From NCBI GenBank assembly GCA_000383735.1, contig KB912082.1, positions 12,070 to 51,455 of the forward strand: 39,386 nt of DNA, written 5' to 3'. Made by a program: the position numbers and the translations under genes. The notes under the pieces are model-generated. The model was not told the origin of the DNA and ran no database searches. It was given only the letters and a program-made list of their open reading frames with translations. The stretch comes from Verrucomicrobia bacterium SCGC AAA164-M04 (lineage in GTDB: Bacteria > Verrucomicrobiota > Verrucomicrobiae > Verrucomicrobiales > Akkermansiaceae). Shown one piece after another: positions 1 to 8,340 of this stretch; the first letter of the stretch is position 1, and each line of letters begins with the position of its first letter.

Positions 1-1515
1 CATTGCTCGTGTTCCCAGTGATTCAATGAAAATAGCCCGAGATTCTCGGACTCAATCCGGGATTGTTCAGTGAACAGCGTAGGGGGTGGGACAACCACTC
101 TTTCAATCGCTAAATCGTCGTCATTGAACTGAGCTCCAAAAACCCCAGACCATTCTGAATCCTCCCCAAAGTAAAATTCAAGGCGCCCTTCCAGGGCATG
201 CTTATCAAATGCAGTCTCATTAAAGCGCTTTCCATCATCCTTCGACTTTCCGTCGAAAATCTCCCGGTGCTGATATCGTCCCATTCCAAGCCGGAACTTA
301 ACCTCATCGAACCAAGCGTCCGGACCAAAACGGTTGCTCATCTCCAAATCTCCTCGCTCTAGGCCTCCGTCAATCGAGAGATCTCCAAAGAGATCGGTCG
401 CATCACCGGCAAAATAGTAGGGAATTCCATAGTTCTGTTCCACCTCTTGAAAAGAAGCACCAAGCGAAAAACCCTCTTCTGAACCAACCCTTCCTCCTAA
501 AGACCAACTTGAACGCTCATGAAAAGAATTTGCCAATTCCCCGTCAGGGTTTTCCAAATCCACGATGCCCACACCAGGAATAAAAGATCGAGGATTCTCC
601 AATTCATCATAAGCCTTCGTCCAAGCCTTTCCAGGAATTGAGATATCGCTAGCATTTCTCTGACTTGCCGAAAAACCAAGAGCCCAAAAGTCTCCACGTA
701 TTTCAGCTGCAGTTCCCCAATGATATCCCGATCCTTGCGTATCATATCCACTCGCGAGCATCGCAGCGAAACGCTCGCCCAGATCTACTGATGGAATATA
801 TCTTGTCCGTGTGTTGATTGCTCCCCCAATCGCCGAATTTCCAAATAATAAAGAAGCTGGCCCACGGTGAATTTCAACCTCCTCGGTCATCAAGAGGTCA
901 ATAAAAACACCATGGTCCGGACTGTCCTCACTCAGGTCCATCGTTCCCAAACCATCTCGAAGTGTTCTTACCCTGACGCCATCGAAACCTCTTATAACGG
1001 GGCGCGAAATTCCGGGTGAATAGGAACTCGCAGAGACACCGGGTTGCGAGGCTAAAGTCTCGCCCAAGGTTCCCCCCAACTTCAGCCGTAATTCTTCACC
1101 ACCCAACACCGATGTTCCTTCTGATCCAAATTTCAGCAAAGGATTTTCTCGCAATGGAGCTCCAAAAACAGCCACCTCACCACCTATCGCATTCTCTTCG
1201 ACGACTACTTCCGGTAGTACTTCAAAGCCTTCAGCTTCCAGCAAGATTTCCTCATTTATCGCCAGAGGAATTTCATCTCCCGGCCAATCTTCAATGAGCC
1301 CAATCCCCTCTTGGTTCGAAGATCGTCTCTCTCCCAAATTTGCCTCACCTATTATTGCATCTTCTTTCAGGACAGGCTCAAGCACCGGATTGCCCCCCCC
1401 CTCTTGGTCCTTCCGATTCATCAGCCATCATTAAGCCTATCGGGAATAACCAGATGTAGGGTATTTTACTTTTCCTCTTGCTCTCCACCGAGCGGACGTT
1501 TACGAGATGCTCCAT
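1..1515 (-). CDS. ZnuD-like TonB-dependent outer-membrane receptor, frameshifted at G9, 3' end outside window
   Basis: Outer-membrane gated porin that takes up a metal or small ligand using TonB energy. The plug domain is clear: GVSASSYSPGISRPVIRGFD, then SEDSPDHGVFIDLLMTEEVE and RGPASLLFGNSAIGGAINT, a pattern typical of the ZnuD zinc-receptor branch. A TonB-box-like segment (FEVLPEVVVEE) precedes it, and beta-barrel sequence continues to the window edge. From ATG 1515 the first frame gives a signal peptide (KRKSK, then IPYIWLFPIGLMMADE) but hits TGA at 1380-1378 after a run of nine Gs. The receptor frame has a stop just before 1422 and no signal peptide of its own. Removing one G joins the two frames. 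The start is uncertain, because 1515 lies only four bases from the divergent start at 1520. Family assignment is confident; zinc specificity is inference. Confidence 0.85.
1393..1401 (-). repeat. G9 homopolymer tract (slippage site)
   Basis: Nine Cs on the plus strand, so nine Gs in the coding direction of the TonB receptor. It lies about 115 bases after the putative start and directly after the signal-peptide region. With nine Gs the signal-peptide frame stops at 1380-1378; with eight (or eleven) it continues into the plug domain. Tracts of this length are known slipped-strand contingency sites in other outer-membrane receptor genes. Confidence 0.8.
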
Positions 1516-1519
1516 CTTA

Positions 1520-3151
1520 ATGCAAGCAATATGCAATAGCAAAACAGTAATTCTAAGCCTTTTGGCCTTGGTTTCCTTGCAATCAACAGCCAGAGAATTT
1601 GATCTGCTCTATGGTCATCATGAAATTCAGACTGATTACGACCCTGTGGATGGATGGTCTCTAGTGGTTTCTTATAACCTCAATGATGATTTTAACGATC
1701 GAACTCAAATCAGGCGGCTCAAAGCTGACCAAACCACTCTCATTGCCCCTCCTCTTTCAAAAGGTATTCTTCCAAATGGTTTCTCCTTTCTCGCAGATCC
1801 CGGTGAGACAGTCTGGGTTCTTCCCCAAGGATTTGATACTGCAAACCACTTTCTTGGTATGCGCGTGATCGCTGACGCTGGCATTTTTCAAACCCGCGTC
1901 GGTAATAATTATAGTAACATCGGCCGGGGTACGATTAGCTTTGCCCTCAAAGGTGCCACTGGCTCTGGACCTGATCGTGGCGGTCATTTTGCTCATTGGG
2001 AATCTCTCTCTCTCGGAGGTAGCGAAGTCTACCTTTCCTCCCGTGATGGGATCGATGAAAGCGATGAGATTCCAACCCTTCCCGCCGGAGCTCATAGCCA
2101 TTTTAATTGGGCATTTTCCAAACCTGGAAACTATTTTCTGGAGTTCGAAGTTGCCGGCCGGCTCCGAGCAGGTGGGCAGGAAACCAGCCATCGCGAAACC
2201 TTTCATTTCCAGGTTCCCCATTCTGGAGAACTCGCTGAAATCAATGCCTCCCTCTGCTTTCACAATAAAGACTGGACGCTCAACCTCCGTGATCCTGAGA
2301 ATGGGGTCCTTTATGGGCCACGCCGTGCCCTTGTTGTCATTCCTGATTCGAACGCGGGGGGAGGCTTCTCTTGCCCGTGCAGTTTTGATGCCATCGGTAG
2401 CAACCTTCCTGACCGTGTCGGCTTACCTGAGATCCTTGCCCAATCTGGTGCGGCAAGCGTCCTCACTGGCCCTGTTTCCCTTCGTCTCATCGAACATATC
2501 GGCCCTGGAGAAGTGTCCTTTGGCTCACATTTTCAAAGCACAGATGGACTCACCACCGCGGATTTAATCGATCTCACAAGCCCCACTACCGCGACCCTTA
2601 ATTTTACTGAACCTGGGATCCACACTCTTGCTTTCCAACCCATTCATTCAACCGCATCCAAAGTATGTCCCCTTATTATCCGATGCCTTGCAGGGCTCGG
2701 TTTGCAACACAGCTTTACTGATTGGGCTGACAGCTACGAGCGCGCTTACGATCTTCCCGCCGGTAGTCTCACCGATCCCTCAGGCGACTGGAACAGGGAT
2801 GGCAATGACCACCAAATGGAATTCCTACTTGATGCTGCTGGGGCCGATCCTATCCGCGGCAATCCAGACTTGTCTCACTTCCTCCCGAGATACGACACTA
2901 ACTCTCAGCGCTTTACCTTCTTTCGGGATCTTACCAAAGACCCTCTTGATAACGCACCGCCAAATCTCCTTTTGAGCTACAGTTCAGACCTAGTCAACTG
3001 GCGGAACCTTGGCCCTAGAAACCGTGGCCGCCCGCTTCAATACGCCGAAAGTGGAGCCGAGGAAGGTAACGCGGTCTCGCCATTCATACGGCGGTCTCTT
3101 TTTCTTTCTCCAATACCCACCAAATCATTCTTTCGTCTAATCGCTGAATAA
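1520..3151 (+). CDS. Exported choice-of-anchor M domain protein (surface-anchored family)
   Basis: Predicted exported protein of 543 residues. Start chosen at ATG 1520 because it gives a signal peptide (MQAICNSKTVILSLLALVSL, cleavage near STA). Residues about 25-235 resemble the choice-of-anchor M / actinobacterial surface-anchored domain, ending in the family signature AGAHSHFNWAFSKPGNYFLE with an HxHxN motif. Residues about 236-400 look like a second, degenerate copy that lacks the histidines and contains cysteines (FSCPCSF, VCPLIIRC). The last ~150 residues resemble the C-terminal module common on verrucomicrobial exported proteins, with a DPSGDWNRDGND loop and the ending KSFFRLIAE. In actinobacteria this domain travels with metal ABC transporters. 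Here it is divergent from a ZnuD-like receptor, so a metal-binding role is inferred. No Shine-Dalgarno is evident. Confidence 0.75.
   Translation: MQAICNSKTVILSLLALVSLQSTAREFDLLYGHHEIQTDYDPVDGWSLVVSYNLNDDFNDRTQIRRLKADQTTLIAPPLSKGILPNGFSFLADPGETVWVLPQGFDTANHFLGMRVIADAGIFQTRVGNNYSNIGRGTISFALKGATGSGPDRGGHFAHWESLSLGGSEVYLSSRDGIDESDEIPTLPAGAHSHFNWAFSKPGNYFLEFEVAGRLRAGGQETSHRETFHFQVPHSGELAEINASLCFHNKDWTLNLRDPENGVLYGPRRALVVIPDSNAGGGFSCPCSFDAIGSNLPDRVGLPEILAQSGAASVLTGPVSLRLIEHIGPGEVSFGSHFQSTDGLTTADLIDLTSPTTATLNFTEPGIHTLAFQPIHSTASKVCPLIIRCLAGLGLQHSFTDWADSYERAYDLPAGSLTDPSGDWNRDGNDHQMEFLLDAAGADPIRGNPDLSHFLPRYDTNSQRFTFFRDLTKDPLDNAPPNLLLSYSSDLVNWRNLGPRNRGRPLQYAESGAEEGNAVSPFIRRSLFLSPIPTKSFFRLIAE
1522..1538. 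promoter_or_regulatory. Candidate shared operator, copy 1
   Basis: The plus strand reads GCAAGCAATATGCAATA, matching 15 of 17 bases of the reverse complement of 3176-3192. It lies 6 bases upstream of the putative TonB-receptor start, but also inside the first codons of the divergent gene at 1520, so either the starts or the operator reading may need revision. A Fur/Zur-type regulator is a guess based on the neighbouring genes. Confidence 0.3.
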
Positions 3152-3175
3152 AAGTGCCAAAAAAATAAAAATCTT

Positions 3176-3192
3176 TATTGCAAATTACTTGC
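3176..3192. promoter_or_regulatory. Candidate shared operator, copy 2
   Basis: TATTGCAAATTACTTGC lies 22 bases upstream of ATG 3215. Its core GCAAATTACTTGC (3180-3192) is a near-perfect 6-1-6 inverted repeat with one mismatched pair, the geometry of Fur-family boxes. A second small inverted repeat, TTGCGTTAGCAA, follows at 3189-3200. The match to 1522-1538 supports a common regulator for the locus. The regulator itself is not in the window. Confidence 0.4.
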
Positions 3193-3214
3193 GTTAGCAA
3201 TAATTCGTCCTCGC

Positions 3215-3961
3215 ATGAAAATTAAAACATCGCTGCTCGCTCTTGGGTCTCTCATCAGCCCATCATTTGCTGCTCTCTATTCTGCCGATCACGGCGACAT
3301 TGGAATTGCCTACGAAGATGAAGGGGATGGTCCGGAATTCTTCCTTCACTATCACCTCGGTGGGAATGCCATCCTTGATGGTTCTCCCGTCGGTGGGGGC
3401 GAAGAGGGCGAGGAATTCGAACCATCCGCGATCACCACTCTTGTTCCAGACTCAACGCGAGCCACTATGGGCAGCGTTGCAGTGTTGAACAGTGGAACTG
3501 GCGTTTCAGACGGTTCTCCGATCTGGATTATTCCGCAAGGAGAAGCCGAGGGTGTTCCATTTATGGGTATTGCTACTGAAGAATTAGATGGAGATCTTTT
3601 CCCCGGTGGTGCCACCTTCAAATTAATCAGCGTCACTTCTCCATCAGGAAATGGTGACTTTAGTGTTTGGCAACAATCTGGTATCAACCAACCTGAATTT
3701 TTCTTTTCGACTAACTCTGCTGGTGACACCGTTGACAACAACCAGCTTAGCATGAGCTCTGGTGGTCACGATCACTTCAATCTCGGTTTTTCGGAGCAAG
3801 GAATGTGGGAAGTTGAGCTAAGCGTCAGCGGAATGCTGAACGGCACCGACCTTCTTACCGATACTGAGACTTTTTCATTCCAAGTTGGTTCGGTTCCCGA
3901 GCCAAGCACGGCTCTTTTGGGTCTCCTTGGAGCACTCAGTCTCTTGCGCCGTCGCCGCTAG
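3215..3961 (+). CDS. Choice-of-anchor M domain protein with PEP-CTERM sorting signal
   Basis: Exported protein of 248 residues: signal peptide (MKIKTSLLALGSLISPSFA), one choice-of-anchor M domain over residues about 20-220, and a PEP-CTERM tail (VPEPSTALLGLLGALSLLRRRR). The domain carries the family signature GGHDHFNLGFSEQGMWEVEL with HxHxN, plus FFLHYHLGG near the start, so there are several potential metal-binding histidines. It is a shorter paralogue of the protein encoded at 1520-3151, 63 bases upstream on the same strand, but ends in a PEP-CTERM anchor where that protein has a different C-terminus. An exosortase, not in this window, should process it. A strong terminator follows. Role in metal capture for the divergent TonB receptor is inference. 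Confidence 0.8.
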   Translation: MKIKTSLLALGSLISPSFAALYSADHGDIGIAYEDEGDGPEFFLHYHLGGNAILDGSPVGGGEEGEEFEPSAITTLVPDSTRATMGSVAVLNSGTGVSDGSPIWIIPQGEAEGVPFMGIATEELDGDLFPGGATFKLISVTSPSGNGDFSVWQQSGINQPEFFFSTNSAGDTVDNNQLSMSSGGHDHFNLGFSEQGMWEVELSVSGMLNGTDLLTDTETFSFQVGSVPEPSTALLGLLGALSLLRRRR

Positions 3962-3983
3962 AGAATATCTTAGAAAACTTTTC

Positions 3984-4025
3984 AGGGTCGGCCCGTGCTT
4001 TGCGGGGTCGACCCTTCTTTTTTTT
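3984..4025 (+). terminator. Rho-independent terminator
   Basis: AGGGTCG (3984-3990) pairs with CGACCCT (4009-4015), extended inward by GCCCG/CGGGG pairing, followed by a run of eight Ts (4018-4025). It ends transcription of the two choice-of-anchor M genes. Confidence 0.85.
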
Positions 4026-4147
4026 AGGATTCAGCTCACTGAAATTCTACACGGGGTAGACCCATCTCGGAAAAGCCGTCCTTATTCCCCTAGCGAAAGA
4101 AAAAAACCAGCCAAACCGTTTAGAAGAATGCTTCGTAGATCTTCTGT

Positions 4148-5341
4148 ATGAAAAAATCTCACCTCGTTCATCTCTTCTGGGCTCTTGTTGCCGTTGCTGC
4201 TTTTGCCATCGGCTCCAATAACCCTACCTCATATGCTAGTGGCGGATCCACAAATGCAGAAAAACCAAACCCTTCCACTAGCGGCCTTTCTAACCGGTCA
4301 GAACGCCCCAAGCCTAGCCGTTCCGGAAAAACACGTTCCCTCACCAAAAATCGTGAAACCACCATGGCAGGAGAAAATAAATTTTCGAACCTCTCAGAAG
4401 GCGAAATTCACCAAATTGGAATCGATCTCAAAGCAACTAAGACTCCGCTAGAACGCCGTGAGCTTTTCTCCCAAATTCTGGCCAACCTCACCCCCGAAAA
4501 CGCCAAGCTGATGCGCGAGCAGATCGTTCATCTTGATTCCAATAGCTCAGAATTCCGCGACTTTCATTATCAATGGGGTGCCATCGCTGGTGAGGAAGCA
4601 GTCGTCAACGGAGCAGAAACTCCGCAACGCGATATGGCCACCACACTCGCAGGTTGGGCTGCCTCAGATCCCGATGCTGCTTTAACCTATTTCAATAGCC
4701 TCGAACCCGGTGCTCAAAACGGCAGCGGTATGAAATGGGGCGCCGTTTACGGATTGATTGCTGCCGATCCGAATCTCGCCGTTCGCTTCACCATGGACCG
4801 TCAGCAGGCAGGCGACAAAGAAGCCTCCCGCCTCATGGATCTCGTCACCCGCGAGGTCATTAAAAGTGGAAATCCTGCTGAAGCCGCAAACTGGGCCACT
4901 GCCCTGCCCTCCGGAGAAATGCAAGATGCTGCGATCCGACGTGTCGCCGAAGAGTATGCCGAAGATGACCCAGTTGCCGCACTTGATTGGGCTAACACTC
5001 TCCCCGAAGGAAATGGCAAAAACCGGGCCATGCGCGAGTCCTTTTCCGAATGGGCTCGCGAAAATCCACAGGCCGCTGCCGACCGCCTTGGCTCTATGAG
5101 CGCATCACCCGAACGAGATTCAGCCACCTATGGTTACGCCACCCGTGTTGCATGGGAAAACCCAACGGCCGCTATCGAATGGGCTAATACTATCTCCAAT
5201 GAAGGAACTCGTGCGGACGCACTCATGGAAACTGGTCGCGCCTACCTCCGTAAAGATCCTGAAGGAGCTAAACAATGGCTCTCCAAAAGTGGCCTAAACG
5301 AAGAGCAACAAAAGCGTGTTACCTCCTCTCGCCGGAGGTAA
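4148..5341 (+). CDS. Exported or membrane-anchored helical-repeat protein, function unknown
   Basis: 397 residues. The N-terminus (MKKSHLVHLFWALVAVAAFA) is a signal peptide or membrane anchor, followed by a Ser/Pro/Lys-rich low-complexity linker to about residue 70. The C-terminal half has about seven degenerate repeats of 32-35 residues built on D/N-P-x-x-A-A-x-x-W-A-x-x-L-P: SDPDAALTYFNSL, GNPAEAANWATALP, DDPVAALDWANTLP, ENPTAAIEWANTI, KDPEGAKQWLSKS and others. These read as paired amphipathic helices, like a TPR- or HEAT-type solenoid, so a protein-binding scaffold is plausible. No catalytic motif was seen. It has its own upstream gap after a terminator and is probably monocistronic. Similar repeat proteins are common, uncharacterised, in Verrucomicrobiota. 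Confidence 0.7.
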   Translation: MKKSHLVHLFWALVAVAAFAIGSNNPTSYASGGSTNAEKPNPSTSGLSNRSERPKPSRSGKTRSLTKNRETTMAGENKFSNLSEGEIHQIGIDLKATKTPLERRELFSQILANLTPENAKLMREQIVHLDSNSSEFRDFHYQWGAIAGEEAVVNGAETPQRDMATTLAGWAASDPDAALTYFNSLEPGAQNGSGMKWGAVYGLIAADPNLAVRFTMDRQQAGDKEASRLMDLVTREVIKSGNPAEAANWATALPSGEMQDAAIRRVAEEYAEDDPVAALDWANTLPEGNGKNRAMRESFSEWARENPQAAADRLGSMSASPERDSATYGYATRVAWENPTAAIEWANTISNEGTRADALMETGRAYLRKDPEGAKQWLSKSGLNEEQQKRVTSSRRR

Positions 5342-5656
5342 CTCACGAAGTATCTGAAGACGCTCTTACGAGTTATGTCAAAAGTTAGGCGACCCTATGA
5401 GTTTCTTCGCTTGTAAAACTTTACGCGTAATCCGACTCCAGAAATCCCCTCTTCGAAGAACGCTAAACTACGTCTCCAGAATTATTGGAGTAAAGATCGT
5501 CATTCCAAAAATCGTCTCGCTCTCTAATTTCGAGGTCGTGGTCAAAAAAGCTCTCGATGTTACTTTGCTTCCATGGCGAGCCGAGCATTATCGCCGCTGA
5601 TTGATTTTTAAATCTCATGAGTCACGCTCGCACGCGACTCAAACCTCTTTCATATC
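5342..5656. other. Intergenic region without a convincing gene
   Basis: 315 bases between the helical-repeat gene and rmuC. A 67-codon reading frame at 5397-5600 has no signal, motif or ribosome binding site and is not accepted. A small inverted repeat, GAGTC (5619-5623) with GACTC (5636-5640), lies just upstream of the rmuC start; it is not followed by a T-run. The rmuC promoter presumably lies here but no convincing -35/-10 pair was seen. Confidence 0.5.
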
Positions 5657-6988
5657 ATGCTCACTAACTTCGGAACACCTGCCTCGCTCTTTGGCGCCAT
5701 CTTTGCCGCTTTAGCTTGTATTCTCCTTCTCCGTATACACCGTAAAATAGGGCGAAGGAGCGGGAATTCGGACGAAAAGATCACCTCGTTTTTTGAGTCT
5801 ATGCGTGACGAGTTTGCTCGTAATCGAAAAGAGACTGGGGAGCAAGGACAAGCGCAACGAGAAGAACAGCGACGGCTCCAAGAAGCATTTGAGAAAAAAA
5901 TAGAAGAAAACTCTAAAGGTCAAAACGAGGTTTTACGCCAAAAATTTGAGGATTTGGTAAAACAGCTCGGAACTCAAAACAAGCAGTCGCTTGAAGCACT
6001 TAAGGACGTTCGCGGCGCGGTCGAAAAACAATTAAAAGACATTAGAGAAGATAATGGGAGGCGTCTTGAAGAGATGCGCAAGACCGTAAACGAAAAGCTC
6101 CAAGACACCCTCGAAAAGCGCCTTGGTGAAAGCTTCAAGATTGTGAGTGATCGGTTGGAGCAAGTCCACAAAGGTCTTGGTGAAATGCAAACCCTAGCCA
6201 GCGGTGTAGGTGATTTAAAGAAGGTACTGAGTAACGTTAAGACCAAAGGGATCTTGGGAGAGTACCAATTGGCCAATATCCTTGAGCAATTGCTTCCCAG
6301 GGAACAATACGAAGAAAATATTGCAACTCGGCCCGAAAGTAGCGAGCGGGTTGAGTTCGCGATACGGATGCCAGGTAATTCTGAAGATGACGAAGTATAC
6401 TTACCCATCGACTCCAAGTTCCCCTTGCAAGATTATGAGAATTTATTGAATTCTGTTGAAACAGGAGATTTAAAAAGCATTTCAGCGGCGGAAAAAGCTT
6501 TGATCTCAACCATTAAAAAATTCGCCAAGGACATTGCTGAGAAATATTTGGAAGCGCCACATACCACAGACTTTGGCATCATGTTCTTACCAATCGAGAG
6601 TCTATATGCAGAGGTTCTACGCCATCCCGGTTTGTTTGAAACCCTTCAGCGAAGATATCACATCACAATCACGGGACCCACGACTATGTCTGCCTTGCTC
6701 AACAGCCTCCAGATGGGATTCCGGACTTTGGCCGTCACTAAGCGCAGCAGCGAGGTTTGGAAGATTCTAGAGGCAGTTAAAACAGAATTTGGAAAGTTTT
6801 CAACCAAGTTGGAACTTGTGGATAAGCAACTCTCAACCGCCAAACGTTCACTCGAAGATTTGCGGAATACCCGTACTAATATGATGCAAAGCAAATTGCG
6901 CAAGGTAGGAACACTCGACCGAGAGGAGAGCGATTGTTTGCTCGATTTCCGGCAAGTTGATGAGGAACAAGAACAGCCGTCAGACTAA
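5657..6988 (+). CDS. rmuC: DNA recombination protein RmuC
   Basis: 443 residues, close to the family's usual length. RmuC proteins limit rearrangements at inverted repeats and contain a restriction-endonuclease-like domain. The N-terminus has one membrane segment (LFGAIFAALACILLL, residues ~10-25), then a long charged coiled coil to about residue 190. The RmuC domain follows: KGILGEYQLANILEQLLP, then VYLPIDSKFPLQDYENLL containing the conserved DSKFP, and later ITGPTTMSALLNSLQMGFRT. The C-terminus is again coiled-coil-like with an acidic tail. It converges on the lipoprotein gene, with only 19 bases and no evident terminator between the stops. Confidence 0.93.
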   Translation: MLTNFGTPASLFGAIFAALACILLLRIHRKIGRRSGNSDEKITSFFESMRDEFARNRKETGEQGQAQREEQRRLQEAFEKKIEENSKGQNEVLRQKFEDLVKQLGTQNKQSLEALKDVRGAVEKQLKDIREDNGRRLEEMRKTVNEKLQDTLEKRLGESFKIVSDRLEQVHKGLGEMQTLASGVGDLKKVLSNVKTKGILGEYQLANILEQLLPREQYEENIATRPESSERVEFAIRMPGNSEDDEVYLPIDSKFPLQDYENLLNSVETGDLKSISAAEKALISTIKKFAKDIAEKYLEAPHTTDFGIMFLPIESLYAEVLRHPGLFETLQRRYHITITGPTTMSALLNSLQMGFRTLAVTKRSSEVWKILEAVKTEFGKFSTKLELVDKQLSTAKRSLEDLRNTRTNMMQSKLRKVGTLDREESDCLLDFRQVDEEQEQPSD

Positions 6989-7007
6989 ACCAGATTTTCT
7001 GAAGCTA

Positions 7008-8174
7008 CTATTTTTTCGTCAGAGTGTTATTTAATGCTTCGAGATTTCGCCAGCAATCTTCGTCAAGTAACCACACTACGCTAACGTATTTGATCTCAGC
7101 CTTTCGAAGTTGGAAGATTTTTTGGCGTGCCTTAATATCTCCTTGAGTCTGAAGTGGTAGATCGTCAGTCGATCCTTCCAAAAGTTCGGCCTGCTCTTGA
7201 GTTTCTTTCATGTTCCGCCAGCTCTGAATAAGCGTACGCACTTCTTGACGGACAGAGTCGGTTTTCCGAACGATTGTTGATTCAGAGTTCTGATTGACCA
7301 TTTGTTTTAACGATTTAGCGACAAAGGCAGTCCCAGGAAGGGTGGGCTTACTCTCCTTATGGCTCAGAGTAAGCTTGCCAATTAACTCCTTGGAACGGCG
7401 CAAATGGCACCATCGCCGCCATTTCCCAAGATCAGGATTTGCCGCATCGCGATAAGTAGGTAACCCGGAATCATCTGGAATAAAGTGCACGTCATGATAC
7501 TCAGCGTCGAAGAGATTTCGAACTTCCGTCAACCAAGTAGAGCGTTCGTTTTTCAAAGAGGCTCGCCAAGCCGCAAGCGCCCCAATAAACTTTGGATCAG
7601 GATTTTTCTCAGAATCTGGATCCAGTTTGGGAGTGCGCAAAGCGATTGCTCTTTCCCTATCAATTAGCTTACCAGTCCTCATCAGCCGATGCAGCTGAAC
7701 CTCGACCTTTCGCATCTCCAACTCAGCGTCCACTGATTTTCCAACATCTTCCCATGCCCCTTGTTTCACTTCGTGAGAAACGTCCTTGAGCCTACTTATG
7801 GAGGCAAGCCGTTTCGGAATTTCAATACTAGGCGCCTTTAGTGAGGATAGCAAGGTGTCGATATCTAACATCGAACTAACAGATTCTGTGACCGTATTTT
7901 TCACCTCACGAGTCAGTTCGCTAACCAGTGGCTTTCCTACGAGAGCCTCTGAGAAGTCTCTGCTAGCCGCTACGAAAGAAGGATTGCGCTCCTTAATTAG
8001 CTCTCCGGCTTCAATCCACGGCATCTCGACTGTTTCGAAGGGAGATTGGGCATCGACCTCTTTGGCATAGCGGCGACCTTCAACACTTGCAGTTTGGACC
8101 ATTGAACTTGTGATCTGCCGATCTACGCATCCAATTAGGACCAGCATGCAACTTGCCAAAAGCATTTGCCACAC
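7008..8174 (-). CDS. Predicted lipoprotein, function unknown
   Basis: 388 residues from GTG 8174. That start is preferred because a strong Shine-Dalgarno (AAGGAGGTG, 8186-8178) sits five bases upstream; an ATG at 8165 is nine bases further on. The N-terminus (MWQMLLASCMLVLIGC) ends in a lipobox (LIGC), so signal peptidase II processing and lipidation are expected. The rest is charged and probably helical, with a tryptophan-rich stretch (LGKWRRWCHLRRSKELIGKL). No domain was recognised. It is the only gene here with a near-perfect ribosome binding site, so it may be well translated. It converges on rmuC, and its upstream neighbour on the same strand starts more than 2.6 kb away, so it is probably transcribed alone. 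Confidence 0.75.
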   Translation of the reverse strand: MWQMLLASCMLVLIGCVDRQITSSMVQTASVEGRRYAKEVDAQSPFETVEMPWIEAGELIKERNPSFVAASRDFSEALVGKPLVSELTREVKNTVTESVSSMLDIDTLLSSLKAPSIEIPKRLASISRLKDVSHEVKQGAWEDVGKSVDAELEMRKVEVQLHRLMRTGKLIDRERAIALRTPKLDPDSEKNPDPKFIGALAAWRASLKNERSTWLTEVRNLFDAEYHDVHFIPDDSGLPTYRDAANPDLGKWRRWCHLRRSKELIGKLTLSHKESKPTLPGTAFVAKSLKQMVNQNSESTIVRKTDSVRQEVRTLIQSWRNMKETQEQAELLEGSTDDLPLQTQGDIKARQKIFQLRKAEIKYVSVVWLLDEDCWRNLEALNNTLTKK

Positions 8175-8340
8175 CTTCACCTCCTTTGATACGACCAATA
8201 TCTCGAATATCTTTCAGTTATCTTAATAATCAAGATTTCCTTCTAGATTTATTGCTTCCAACCTAAGCAACAGAGGGCAGGACTGGCAAAACCTTACCTA
8301 GTCAATTAACGTCAATTCCTAACAATCCCCCAAAAATTCC

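Noticed and set aside
1757..2263. 168-codon minus-strand frame opposite the first choice-of-anchor M gene
   Set aside because: No start context or domain; the plus-strand protein is clearly real.
5397..5600. 67-codon frame between the helical-repeat gene and rmuC
   Set aside because: No signal sequence, motif, ribosome binding site or plausible composition; the region reads as intergenic.
6989..7007. Terminator expected between convergent rmuC and lipoprotein genes
   Set aside because: The 19-base gap contains no stem; any terminator must lie inside the coding ends.
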